Source: CAZFAT01 sp964517075
Lineage (GTDB): Bacteria; Acidobacteriota; Vicinamibacteria; Vicinamibacterales; SCN-69-37
DNA length: 23,361 nucleotides
Assembly (NCBI GenBank): GCA_964517075.1
Contig: CAZFAT010000399.1
Coordinates: 1 to 23,361, forward strand
Reading direction: 5' to 3'
Under the pieces are notes generated by a model. It was not told the origin of the DNA, did not search any database, and saw only the letters and a list, made by a program, of their open reading frames with translations. Both the position numbers and the translations under genes were made by a program. The stretch's first letter is position 1; the number at the start of each line of letters is the position of its first letter. Shown here piece after piece: positions 14,509 to 22,127 of this stretch.

Positions 14509-14633
14509 GTAGATGTTCGAGCTGGCCCCCCAAGGGGTCCCCGGATGGGCTCGCTGGGCAAGACCGGGGTGGGGCGGGCAGATGCACTGGACAGTCGGAT
14601 GATGTCGCACTCAACTCAAGGGAGATTACGTTA

Positions 14634-14825
14634 ATGACGCTGCAGAACTTTTTCGCCCGCCTCGTTCGCGACGAACAGGGTCAGGACCTCATCGAGTACG
14701 CCCTCCTGGCGACATTCGTCAGCTTGGTTGCCATCGGCGGGGCCACGCTCCTCGGGACGGCGTTGAACAACTGGTACAGCCAGGTGTCCAACAACGTCAA
14801 CGGCGCGGCCATGTCGGCCAGCTAG
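14634..14825 (+). CDS. flp: Flp-type major pilin precursor
   Basis: A 63-residue Flp prepilin. A short basic leader (residues 1-16) ends in DEQG, followed by QDLIEYALLATFVSLVAIGG. Prepilin peptidase should cut after Gly16, leaving Gln17 as the first residue, with Glu21 at +5 and Tyr22 as in the Flp motif G-x4-E-Y. The hydrophobic helix (about 19-45) packs in the inner membrane and then in the pilus core. The polar tail (NNWYSQVSNNVNG) would be surface-exposed. GGGAG (14620-14624) is a good ribosome-binding site nine nt before the ATG. It is the first gene of the Tad operon, follows a long structured leader and precedes a strong hairpin. Both suggest separate control and high expression of the main subunit. 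Confidence 0.93.
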   Translation: MTLQNFFARLVRDEQGQDLIEYALLATFVSLVAIGGATLLGTALNNWYSQVSNNVNGAAMSAS

Positions 14826-14833
14826 CACGCTCG

Positions 14834-14864
14834 ATGCCGGTGGTTCCCTGGGAGCCACCGGCGT
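14834..14864 (+). terminator. 12-13 bp intercistronic hairpin between the two pilin genes
   Basis: GCCGGTGGTTCCC (14836-14848) pairs with GGGAGCCACCGGC (14850-14862), with one G-U wobble. The innermost pair must open to make the loop, and A14834-T14864 can extend the base. It starts 12 nt after the flp1 start-proximal gene's stop codon and has no U-tract. Its likely role is partial termination or protection of the flp1 mRNA 3' end, keeping the major pilin more abundant than downstream products. Confidence 0.6.
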
Positions 14865-14888
14865 TCCACTGCTTCCCACGCGGGCCAG

Positions 14889-15083
14889 ATGACCAGGCAC
14901 CTCGCGCGCCTCTACGCCGACGAGCAGGCGCAGGATCTCATCGAGTACGCCTTGCTCACAACGGTGATCGGTCTCGCGAGCATTGCCGTGTTCGACGTCA
15001 TCCGGGGCGCGATCGCGTTCGCGTATCAGTCGTGGAATACGTCGCTCAACAGTCCCAGCTTGGTGTATCCACCAGATCCGTGA
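14889..15083 (+). CDS. flp: Second Flp-type pilin with Ala at the cleavage site
   Basis: A 64-residue protein clearly related to the preceding pilin: DEQAQDLIEYALLTTVIGLA matches its DEQGQDLIEYALLATFVSLV. The expected cleavage junction is Ala14/Gln15, not Gly/Gln, while Glu19 (+5) and Tyr20 are kept. Prepilin peptidases strongly prefer Gly at -1, although Ala is tolerated in some systems, so processing could be slow, altered or absent. The C-terminal part (YQSWNTSLNSPSLVYPPDP) differs fully from flp1. It may be a minor pilin, an initiator or a non-assembling decoy. No clear ribosome-binding site precedes the ATG. The stop overlaps the cpaA start (TGATG at 15081-15085). Confidence 0.88.
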   Translation: MTRHLARLYADEQAQDLIEYALLTTVIGLASIAVFDVIRGAIAFAYQSWNTSLNSPSLVYPPDP

Positions 15084-15601
15084 TGGCCGTTGCTCAAATC
15101 GTCGCCGTGGTGGTGGCGTTCGCCGCATGCGTCACTGATCTCAAGACGCGCCGGATCCCGAACGTGCTGACGCTCGGAGCGGCGCTCATCGGTTTCGGCT
15201 TTCACCTCGTTGCGGGCGGCTGGGGCTGGGGCGGACTCCTCACCTCCCTGGCCGGATGGGGTGTCGGGCTCGTGCTCTTCCTCCCGCTGTTTGCGTTGCG
15301 CGGGCTGGGCGGCGGTGATGTGAAGCTCCTGGCCGCGCTGGGCGCGTGGCTCGGACCGGGCCAGACCGTCTGGCTCGCCTTGTTCACGGCGATCGCCGGT
15401 GGCCCCCTCGCCGTAGCGGTCGCGCTGTCGCGGGGGTATCTCACCCGCGCCCTGAAGAATGTCTGGGGCCTGTTGATGTTCTGGCGAGTCGCCGGCGTGC
15501 AGCCCCACCCGGCACTTACCTTGGATTCGCCCGGGACGCCTCGGCTGCCGTACGCGGTGCCGATTGCGGCCGGACTGGTGATGACCCTATGGCTTCGCTG
15601 A
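15083..15601 (+). CDS. cpaA: Type IV prepilin peptidase CpaA/TadV
   Basis: A 172-residue membrane aspartyl protease of family A24. The catalytic aspartates are visible: Asp19 in VTDLKTRRIPN (residues 17-27) and Asp79 in the GxGD motif GGGDVKLL (76-83). Around six hydrophobic segments surround them. The N-terminal methylase domain of PilD-type enzymes is absent, as is normal for CpaA/TadV. It should cleave the leaders of the Flp pilins and the TadE pseudopilin on the cytoplasmic side. The ATG at 15083 overlaps the stop of flp2; an in-frame GTG one codon earlier (15080) is also possible. The C-terminus (after about 120) is longer than in the smallest homologues and ends in a hydrophobic segment. 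The next gene starts within its last 13 bp. Confidence 0.92.
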   Translation: MAVAQIVAVVVAFAACVTDLKTRRIPNVLTLGAALIGFGFHLVAGGWGWGGLLTSLAGWGVGLVLFLPLFALRGLGGGDVKLLAALGAWLGPGQTVWLALFTAIAGGPLAVAVALSRGYLTRALKNVWGLLMFWRVAGVQPHPALTLDSPGTPRLPYAVPIAAGLVMTLWLR

Positions 15602-16044
15602 CGTTGCGCCGACGACGTGGATCGGACGACTCCGGTGCCGAGCTGATCGAGTTCGCCCTCGTCCTGCCGATTCTGCTGCTGGTCGTGGCAGCCATCATGG
15701 ATTTCGGCTTTTTGTTTCAGCGCTACGAAGTGGTGACCAATGCCGCGCGCGAGGGGGCCAGGGTAGCCGTCCTGCCCGGGTACGGCCTCCCTCAGGTGCA
15801 GGCGCGCGTCCAGAGCTATCTGACCGCAAGCGGCCTGACGGCGGCCGCACCCCCGGCGACAATGGTTATCGGCGCGCAGGCCCTGCCGGGTGGCCTGGTC
15901 GTGAGCACGGCGACCGTCACCGTGCAGTATCCGAGTCAGTTCGCGTTCATCGGACCGATCGCCGCAATGATCGGGGGTACCGGGTGGGGCACGATCACCC
16001 TCCAGGCCACTTCGGTGATGAGAGTCGAGAGCGGCGGCTCCTAG
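15589..16044 (+). CDS. tadE: TadE-like pseudopilin
   Basis: A 151-residue protein with a basic, polar leader followed by SGAELIEFALVLPILLLVV. This is the TadE signature, with predicted cleavage after Gly16 and Glu21 at +5. A single membrane helix (about 19-41) is followed by FQRYEVVTNAAREGARVAVLPG, the conserved block of TadE/TadF family proteins, and a periplasmic domain of about 90 residues. TadE and TadF are processed by the same peptidase as the Flp pilins and are needed for pilus assembly. The ATG at 15589 lies inside the end of cpaA (13-bp overlap), so translation is coupled. No separate TadF is seen; flp2 or tadG may fill that place (inference). Confidence 0.9.
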   Translation: MASLTLRRRRGSDDSGAELIEFALVLPILLLVVAAIMDFGFLFQRYEVVTNAAREGARVAVLPGYGLPQVQARVQSYLTASGLTAAAPPATMVIGAQALPGGLVVSTATVTVQYPSQFAFIGPIAAMIGGTGWGTITLQATSVMRVESGGS

Positions 16045-16069
16045 CCGCCCAGGGTGAGGCGTTCCAGTT

Positions 16070-16906
16070 ATGAATCGTCAGACGCGTGCGCTCGTTGTCA
16101 TCGGCATCGCCATCGTGCTCGCCTCAGCGGCCAGCTATGGCGTGTATCGCGCCATTCAGCAGATGCCCGTCCGGGAAGTGTCGGTGGCCACAGTCCATGC
16201 CGTGGTCGCGCGCGACCCGCTCGGGGTGGGCACAGTCATCACGGCGGGCCAGGTGCAGCTCGTGCCGTGGCCGGAAGCCGCGCCCGTGCAGGGCGGGTTT
16301 GCGAACATCGACGAGGTCGTGGGCCGTGGCTTGATCTCGGCGGTGGTGCCAAACGAGCCGATCACCGAGTCCAAGCTCGCGCCGCGCGGGGCCGGCGGCG
16401 GCCTGCCGCCGCTGATCACGCCCGGCATGCGCGCGATGTCGGTGCGCGTCAACGACGTGATTGCGGTGGCCGGATTCGCGGCGCAGGGTCATCGCGTGGA
16501 CGTGCTCGTCATCATGAGTTTGGGGCAGGAAAGCATGTCGCGCGTCGTGGTCAGCAACGTGCAAATCCTGAGTGCGGGGACCCAGATCGACCAGCAGAAG
16601 GCCCGCGACGGGCAGCCGGTTCCCGCCGGCGTCGTGACGCTGCTCGTCACGCCGCAGGATGCGGAACGCATCGCGCTCGCGCAGAACAACGGCCAAATCA
16701 TGCTGGCCCTGCGCAATCCGCTCGATGTCGAACCGACCAAGACCTCGGGGATTCGGGTGTCGGCGCTTCTCGCCTCGCCGAACCCCGCGCCGGTCACCCG
16801 TGTGGTCCAGGGTCGGCCGCGCGTGGTTGCGCCACCCCCACCCCCCGCGCTCTATACGGTCGAGGCCATCCGGGGCGCCAAGCGCACGCAGGAAGTCATC
16901 AAGTAA
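16070..16906 (+). CDS. cpaB: Flp pilus assembly protein CpaB/RcpC
   Basis: A 278-residue periplasmic protein anchored by one N-terminal helix (about residues 7-27). A SAF domain spans about 38-105 (ATVHAVVARDPLGVGTVI, then VGRGLISAVVPNEPITESKL), typical of CpaB/RcpC. Next comes the conserved region LITPGMRAMSVRVNDVIAVA with GHRVDVLVI, and later QILSAGTQID and VTLLVTPQDAERIALA. RcpC-type proteins are thought to help gate or stabilise the secretin. A Pro-rich string (APPPPPAL) precedes the C-terminus. GGTGAGG lies shortly before the ATG and may act as the ribosome-binding site. It sits 25 bp after tadE and directly before the secretin gene, the usual order. Confidence 0.92.
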   Translation: MNRQTRALVVIGIAIVLASAASYGVYRAIQQMPVREVSVATVHAVVARDPLGVGTVITAGQVQLVPWPEAAPVQGGFANIDEVVGRGLISAVVPNEPITESKLAPRGAGGGLPPLITPGMRAMSVRVNDVIAVAGFAAQGHRVDVLVIMSLGQESMSRVVVSNVQILSAGTQIDQQKARDGQPVPAGVVTLLVTPQDAERIALAQNNGQIMLALRNPLDVEPTKTSGIRVSALLASPNPAPVTRVVQGRPRVVAPPPPPALYTVEAIRGAKRTQEVIK

Positions 16907-16938
16907 GTGGCACTACCCACACGGAGGATGAGCGACAG

Positions 16939-18333
16939 ATGATGCGTCTCCCCAGCGGTTACCGTACGACTCTGAGCGCCGCGACGCTGGTCGTGTTCGC
17001 CTGGTTCGCTCCTGCGCTCGCCGGGCAGACGCCGGTTGTGGAACAAACCGCCGTCCCGACGGTAACGACGCCGGCGGCGGTGTTGCAGGAAACCGCCGGC
17101 GGGCGGCTTCGGCTCGTCGCCGGCCGGTCGACCGTCCTGACGACGGCCTTCGACATCCGGCGCATGTCCCTGACCAATCCTGAGGTCGCCGATGCCACCG
17201 CCGTGAGTCCCCGCGAGCTGCTCATCGACGGCAAAACAGCCGGGACGATCAGCTTGATCGTGTGGGGGGAGGCGACCCGCGTGCATTACGAACTCGTCGT
17301 CGAACCCGCCGTGACGACGCTCGAGCAGCGGATGCAGGAACTCTATCCCGGCGAAGACATCCGGGTCAGCGTGACGGCGGGGTCGGTGATCCTCTCGGGT
17401 CGCGCCTCGACGAACGAGGTGATGCTGCGCGCCGGTGAAGTCGCGACGGCCAGCATGCCAGAGCTCCAAGTGCTGAACCTGCTGCAGTTGCCGGGTGGTG
17501 GCGGCAGCCAGCAGGTGATGTTGCAGGTGCGCGTCGCCGAGGTGAACCGAAATGCGATCCAGGAGCTGGGGCTGGCGCTCTTTTCGAGCAGGACCGGCTT
17601 CACCGCACGGTCGACCACCCAGCAGTTTCCGGCCCCTGACTTCGAAAGCGACGGCGGCATCAACGGGCTGGTGTTCAGCGACTTCCTGAACCTGTTCTTC
17701 TTTCAACGCAACGTGGGCATTGGCGGCGTGCTGAAGGCGCTCGAGCAGAAGGGCAACCTCCAGAGTCTGGCCGAGCCGAATCTGATTGCCTACAACGGGA
17801 AGGAAGCCAGTGTGCTCGTCGGCGGGGAGATTCCCGTGCCCGTCGTCAGCGGCTCGAGCGGGAGCGTGTCGGTCGACTACAAAGAGTATGGCGTCCGGAT
17901 GCGCTTTACACCGACGATTGCGGGTGACGTCATCCGCCTGAAAGTGCGGCCGGAGGTCAGTGCTCTCGACTTCGCGAATGGGATTACACTGTCAGGTTTC
18001 CGCATCCCGGCGCTGTCGACGCGCTACGCCGAGACGGAAGTGGAGCTGCGGGACGGCCAGTCGTTCGCCGTGGCCGGGCTGCTCAACACGATGGGGCAGG
18101 AGGACAAGGCGGCGATTCCCATCCTCAGCCAGATTCCGCTGATCGGCCACCTCTTCAGGAGCCGGGCGCAGCGCACCGAACAGACCGAGCTGATGGTGAT
18201 TGTGACGCCTCGACTCGTGCGGCCGTTGAATCCGGACGAAGTGCCGCCGCTGCCGACAACGGAACCGGGGCTGTCGGGTGGGGGGCTGACCGTGGAGCCG
18301 GCGCCGGGCCCAGGGGCGACGCCCCAGCCGTAG
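16939..18333 (+). CDS. cpaC: Outer-membrane secretin CpaC/RcpA
   Basis: A 464-residue secretin. A signal peptide (residues 1-28, LVVFAWFAPALA then GQ) is followed by the pilus N-domain (LVAGRSTVLTTAFDIRRMSL, then NPEVADATAVSPRELLIDGK). A BON-like segment comes next (YPGEDIRVSVTAGSVILSGR). The secretin domain fills the C-terminal half: VMLQVRVAEVNRNAIQELG, LKALEQKGNLQSLAEPNLI, GGEIPVPV, YKEYGVRMRFTPTI and PILSQIPLIGHLFRS. It forms the ring through which the pilus leaves the cell and implies a Gram-negative-type envelope. The tail after about 430 is Pro-rich and variable. GGAGG (16923-16927) precedes the ATG at 16939; a second ATG follows immediately at 16942 and cannot be excluded. Confidence 0.93.
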   Translation: MMRLPSGYRTTLSAATLVVFAWFAPALAGQTPVVEQTAVPTVTTPAAVLQETAGGRLRLVAGRSTVLTTAFDIRRMSLTNPEVADATAVSPRELLIDGKTAGTISLIVWGEATRVHYELVVEPAVTTLEQRMQELYPGEDIRVSVTAGSVILSGRASTNEVMLRAGEVATASMPELQVLNLLQLPGGGGSQQVMLQVRVAEVNRNAIQELGLALFSSRTGFTARSTTQQFPAPDFESDGGINGLVFSDFLNLFFFQRNVGIGGVLKALEQKGNLQSLAEPNLIAYNGKEASVLVGGEIPVPVVSGSSGSVSVDYKEYGVRMRFTPTIAGDVIRLKVRPEVSALDFANGITLSGFRIPALSTRYAETEVELRDGQSFAVAGLLNTMGQEDKAAIPILSQIPLIGHLFRSRAQRTEQTELMVIVTPRLVRPLNPDEVPPLPTTEPGLSGGGLTVEPAPGPGATPQP

Positions 18334-18359
18334 CGGCAGATGCAGGACGGTGGAGAGCC

Positions 18360-19580
18360 ATGCGACATCATGACCACGAAACGGCCGGTGACCGAGGGGC
18401 GATCCTTGTTCATGTGGCATTTGCCATCCTGGCCCTAACGGCGTTCACGACCTTCGTGATCGACTACGGGGTCTTCTGGGAGAGCCGGCGTCAGGCGCAG
18501 AACGCAGCAGACGCCGGTGCGCTGGCGGGGGCCGTGGCGCTGGCCTTCGACGATCCGCTCGATCGCTCGCCGACCGGCGTGGCGGCGCAGGCGGCGGTGG
18601 CCATGGCTCAAAGCAACCTGATCTGGGGTGTGGCCCCCAGCGTGAACCCCGCGACGGACGTGTTCATCACCCAAGATCCGCCCGGAGGCCCGCAGGATTA
18701 CCCGTGCCCTCCACCCCTCACGACGGGCGTCTGTATTCGCGTGAACGTCTATCGCTCGGCGGCGCGGGGGAACGCGCTGCCGATGTTCTTCGGCCAGCTC
18801 GTCGGGCTGACCCAGCAGGATGTCCAGGCCACGGCCGCCGCGCAGGTCGCGGCCGCCAACGCGAGCAATTGCATCAAGCCGATCGCGGTGGCGGACAAGT
18901 GGTTCGAGAACAACCCCGTGCCGAACTCTCCGTGGGTGTCGACGGCAACCTTCGATCCCACCGGCGCCTCGCCGGACGTCTACGTGCCGCCGTCTCCGAC
19001 GAGTCCCGGGTCGGGTTTCACGATTGCGGACGACTACGGCACGGAACTGCTCCTCAAGCCCGGCAGTCCGCATGACGCGATTAATCCCGGCTGGTTCCAG
19101 CCGGTACGCTTTCCAGGCGATTCCGGCGGGGCCGACTACCGTGATGCGCTCGGGAACTGTCAGAGCGGCAACTTCGAGATTGGCGACTACCTCGACAAGG
19201 AAAACGGCAACATGATTGGTCCGACGAAACAGGGCATCGGCGACCTGATCGATCTGGATCCGACGGCCACGTGGAACCCCACGACGAAGCAGGTCGAGAA
19301 CAGTTGCTGGCAGACCGGCAGCTGCGTCGGCAACCCGGGCGTCACGCAGAGCCCGCGCATCGTCGCCCTGCCCGTCTTCGACCTCCAGGAATACGTGGCG
19401 ACGGGCGGACCCGGCATGGGCAGCGTCAAGATCGTCAATGTTCTCGGATTTTTCGTCAAAGACATGGTGGGCAACGACGTGCGCGGCGTGCTGATGACCG
19501 CCCCGGGCGTCTTCAATGTGGGTGGCGGCACCGTGACCCCACCGGCAGCGTTTCTCTGGACCGTTTTACTCGTTCGGTAG
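18360..19580 (+). CDS. tadG: TadG-like pilus assembly protein
   Basis: A 406-residue protein with one N-terminal helix (GAILVHVAFAILALTAFTTF) followed by VIDYGVFWESRRQAQNAADA and GALAGAVAL, the Tad-domain signature of TadG-type proteins. The rest is an extracytoplasmic domain with several Cys residues (such as CPPPLTTGVCI, NCIKP and SCWQTGSC), likely disulfide-bonded. No von Willebrand A domain (DxSxS) is evident, unlike many TadG proteins that are longer than this. GGTGGAGAG upstream of the ATG is a plausible ribosome-binding site. It sits between the secretin and the ATPase genes, as in other Tad loci. It probably helps connect the pilus machine to the envelope, but its precise role is not known. 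Confidence 0.85.
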   Translation: MRHHDHETAGDRGAILVHVAFAILALTAFTTFVIDYGVFWESRRQAQNAADAGALAGAVALAFDDPLDRSPTGVAAQAAVAMAQSNLIWGVAPSVNPATDVFITQDPPGGPQDYPCPPPLTTGVCIRVNVYRSAARGNALPMFFGQLVGLTQQDVQATAAAQVAAANASNCIKPIAVADKWFENNPVPNSPWVSTATFDPTGASPDVYVPPSPTSPGSGFTIADDYGTELLLKPGSPHDAINPGWFQPVRFPGDSGGADYRDALGNCQSGNFEIGDYLDKENGNMIGPTKQGIGDLIDLDPTATWNPTTKQVENSCWQTGSCVGNPGVTQSPRIVALPVFDLQEYVATGGPGMGSVKIVNVLGFFVKDMVGNDVRGVLMTAPGVFNVGGGTVTPPAAFLWTVLLVR

Positions 19581-19598
19581 TCCCCCGGCAGGAAGTTA

Positions 19599-20762
19599 GT
19601 GAAGATTGTGACACCCACTCACCTCGTCGTCGTCGAAGGACCGGATCGGGAGCTGTCCGCCCTGGCGCGAGACGCCGGACTGGAGATCGCCTCGTCGTTG
19701 GAGTTCGATCAGTTGGCGGGACTCGAAGACGGGCAACAGCCGCCGGACGTCCTGCTGCTCGACTTGCGAGGCGAGCGCGGTGTGCCGCCGGCGCTCATCG
19801 CGCTCAAGCGGCGGTTTCCACGCGTCGGCGTCGTCATCGTGGCCGCCGCGCTCGATCCGGTGTTGATGCTGGAAGCCATGCGGGCGGGCGTCAACGAGTT
19901 CGTGGCCGAACCGCTCGATTCTGGCGAGCTGCGATCCGCCGTGGAGCGTACCGTCGGGTATCAGCTGGCCCCGGCGGCGGCGGGGAAGGTGCTGGCCTTT
20001 GTCGGCGCGAAGGGCGGCGTGGGGACGACCACGCTTGCCGTGAACGTCGCCACGGCGCTGGCCACGAACAAGGCGCGTCCGGTCCTGATAGTGGATCTGC
20101 ACGTCACCGCGCACGGCGACGCGGCGCTGCTCCTCGGCGTGGAGCCCAAGTTTTCCGTGACCGACGCGCTCGAGAACACCAGCCGGCTCGACTCCTCGTA
20201 CCTGAAGACCCTGGTGGTGCATTCCAAGATGGGCGTGGACGTGCTGGCCTCCCCCGACCGCCCCTCGCTGCGCCAGCCCACCAGCGCGCAGATCCATGGC
20301 TTGCTGCAGCGGGTCGCCGAGCAGTACGCGTGCGTGGTGCTCGATGTGCCCCGGTCGGACTTTGGCACCATCGACGCGCTCGATCCCCTGTCGTCCCTGA
20401 TTCTGGTGGTCAACCAGGAGCTGCCCACCGTGCGCCGCGCCGCGGAGATCGGCGCGATGCTCCGCCAGCGCTACGGCAAGGAACGGGTCGGCTCGGTGGT
20501 CAGCCGCTACGACGCCCGCGCCGACATCGGGCAGGACGACATCCATCGCGTGGTGGGCCTCCCGGTCTGGGCGACGCTGCCCAGTGACTATCGCAAGGTG
20601 CTGGCCGCGGCCAATGCCGGCCGCCCGCTCGTGTCGGATAACCACAGCCGCCTCGCGGCGTCCGTGACGCAGCTCGCCCAGCGTCTCGCCGGTCCGGGCC
20701 CGACGGCCGCCAGGAAGCCGCCGGCCGCCAAGACCTCCGGTCGAGGGTTCTTCTCCCTGTAG
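19599..20762 (+). CDS. cpaE: Pilus localisation ATPase CpaE/TadZ
   Basis: A 387-residue protein with two domains. Residues 1-120 form an atypical receiver domain with Asp55 in VLLLDLRG and AMRAGVNEFVAEPLD near the end. Residues 128-385 are a MinD/ParA-like ATPase with a deviant Walker A motif, KGGVGTTT (138-145), LIVDLHVTAHGDAALLLG and CVVLDVPRSDF. The usual second Lys of the deviant motif (GKT) is Thr, as is common in CpaE-type proteins. TadZ localises the pilus machinery to a pole or patch. The start is GTG at 19599; a second in-frame GTG at 19608 is possible. AGGAAG (19590-19595) is close upstream. The C-terminus is basic and Pro/Ala-rich. It is followed by cpaF after 12 bp. Confidence 0.92.
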   Translation: MKIVTPTHLVVVEGPDRELSALARDAGLEIASSLEFDQLAGLEDGQQPPDVLLLDLRGERGVPPALIALKRRFPRVGVVIVAAALDPVLMLEAMRAGVNEFVAEPLDSGELRSAVERTVGYQLAPAAAGKVLAFVGAKGGVGTTTLAVNVATALATNKARPVLIVDLHVTAHGDAALLLGVEPKFSVTDALENTSRLDSSYLKTLVVHSKMGVDVLASPDRPSLRQPTSAQIHGLLQRVAEQYACVVLDVPRSDFGTIDALDPLSSLILVVNQELPTVRRAAEIGAMLRQRYGKERVGSVVSRYDARADIGQDDIHRVVGLPVWATLPSDYRKVLAAANAGRPLVSDNHSRLAASVTQLAQRLAGPGPTAARKPPAAKTSGRGFFSL

Positions 20763-20774
20763 GGAAAACGAGTC

Positions 20775-22127
20775 ATGGCTATCTCACCCACACTGTCGCC
20801 CCGAGCCGACACCCGCCAGCGGCACTACCAGGAGGTCAAGAGCCGCGTCCACGAGCAACTGCTCAATCGCCTGAACCTCGAGCGGCTGAGCCAGGTCAAG
20901 CGCGAGGAAGCCGAGCCCGAGCTGCGGTCGGTCATTGCGACGCTGCTCGACAAGGAAGGGGAGACCACGCCGCTCAGCCTGAGCGAGCGGGAAGCCATCG
21001 TCGTCGATGTCTTCAACGAGCTGTTCGGCCTGGGCCCGCTCGAGGAGCTGCTCGCGGATCCGGACATTTCGGACATCCTCGTCAACCGGCACAACCAGAT
21101 CTACATAGAAAAGAACGGGCTGCTCGAGACGGTGGACACGGTCTTCAAGGACGACCGCCACTTGATGCGCATCATCGAGCGGATTGTCAGCACGGTCGGC
21201 CGTCGCATCGACGAGTCCACGCCCATGGTGGATGCGCGCCTGCTCGACGGGTCGCGTGTGAACGCGATCATTCCGCCGCTGGCGCTCGACGGCCCCGTCA
21301 TGTCCATCCGCCGTTTCCGGACGGACAAGCTGAACGCCCAGGATCTGATCAACGGACTCTCGATTACCGAGCCCATGATGATGTTTCTGAAGGCTGCCGT
21401 GGGCTGCCGGTTGAACGTCATCATCTCGGGCGGCACGGGCGCCGGCAAGACGACGCTCCTGAACGTGCTCTCGAGCTTCATCTCCGACAAGGAGCGCATC
21501 GTCACGATCGAGGACGCCGCCGAACTGCTGCTGCGCCAGCGCCACGTGATCCGCTTGGAGACCCGTCCGGCCAACATCGAGGGCAAGGGCGCCATCCGCC
21601 AGCGGCAACTCGTGGTCAACTCGTTGCGCATGCGGCCCGATCGCATCATTGTGGGTGAGGTGCGAGGCGAGGAAGCGGTGGACATGCTGCAGGCCATGAA
21701 CACGGGCCACGACGGCAGCTTGACGACGATTCATGCGAACAGCGCGCGCGACGCGCTGTACCGGCTCGACACGATGGTGGCGATGGCCGACCTGAATCTG
21801 CCCGACAAGGCCATCCGGCATCAGGTGGCCTCGGCCATCAACCTGGTCATTCAGGTGTCGCGCATGGCGGACGGGTCGCGCCGCGTCACGAACATCTCGG
21901 AGATCACCGGCATGGAAGGCGAGGTGATCACGATGCAGGACATCTTCGTGTTCGAGCGCAGCGGGATCAACGCCCAGGGGAAGGTGATGGGGCGGTTCCG
22001 CGCGACCGGCATCCGGCCCAAGGCCAGCGAGCGGCTCGCGGCGGCGGGCGTGCAACTGCCCATCCAGATGTTCGAGCACGTCCAGATGGTGGGGGCCGAC
22101 GAGCCCGAAAGGAATCGCCGCGCATGA
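20775..22127 (+). CDS. cpaF: Type II/IV secretion ATPase CpaF/TadA
   Basis: A 450-residue cytoplasmic ATPase that powers pilus assembly and disassembly. The N-terminal domain (about 1-180) has GLGPLEELLADPDISDILVN and ARLLDGSRVNAIIPPLA. The Walker A motif is GGTGAGKTT (219-227), the Asp box TIEDAAEL (244-251), Walker B RIIVGEVRGEE (290-300) and the His box GSLTTIHAN (314-322). All catalytic elements look intact and the length is usual for the family. AGGGAAAACG precedes the ATG. The stop overlaps the tadB start (ATGA at 22124-22127). Confidence 0.95.
   Translation: MAISPTLSPRADTRQRHYQEVKSRVHEQLLNRLNLERLSQVKREEAEPELRSVIATLLDKEGETTPLSLSEREAIVVDVFNELFGLGPLEELLADPDISDILVNRHNQIYIEKNGLLETVDTVFKDDRHLMRIIERIVSTVGRRIDESTPMVDARLLDGSRVNAIIPPLALDGPVMSIRRFRTDKLNAQDLINGLSITEPMMMFLKAAVGCRLNVIISGGTGAGKTTLLNVLSSFISDKERIVTIEDAAELLLRQRHVIRLETRPANIEGKGAIRQRQLVVNSLRMRPDRIIVGEVRGEEAVDMLQAMNTGHDGSLTTIHANSARDALYRLDTMVAMADLNLPDKAIRHQVASAINLVIQVSRMADGSRRVTNISEITGMEGEVITMQDIFVFERSGINAQGKVMGRFRATGIRPKASERLAAAGVQLPIQMFEHVQMVGADEPERNRRA

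Larger units (their letters stand above)
14222..14633 (+). promoter_or_regulatory. 412-nt structured leader/promoter region of the Tad pilus operon
   Basis: No gene is recognisable here. The region is packed with inverted repeats. There is a 7-bp hairpin GTCTGCC/GGCAGAC (14303-14309 with 14314-14320), possibly the terminator stem of the upstream gene. A 14-bp hairpin lies at 14410-14442, and CACAGCA/TGCTGTG (14459-14465 with 14471-14477). CCCCGG/CCGGGG pair at 14539-14544 and 14564-14569. Copies of CAGTGCA lie at 14454, 14464 and 14499, with an inverted copy TGCACTG at 14583. GGGAG (14620-14624) is the ribosome-binding site of flp1. I could not fix a promoter. The structure suggests a regulated 5' untranslated RNA for the major pilin, but no known riboswitch family is confidently matched. 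Confidence 0.5.

Noticed and set aside
14293..14634. 113-codon open frame in the pilin leader
   Set aside because: It has no ribosome-binding site or family resemblance, and the region is dominated by inverted repeats.
20784..22079. 431-codon minus-strand open frame
   Set aside because: It is the antisense shadow of cpaF, whose motifs are complete; the translation is Arg/His-rich with no recognisable domain.
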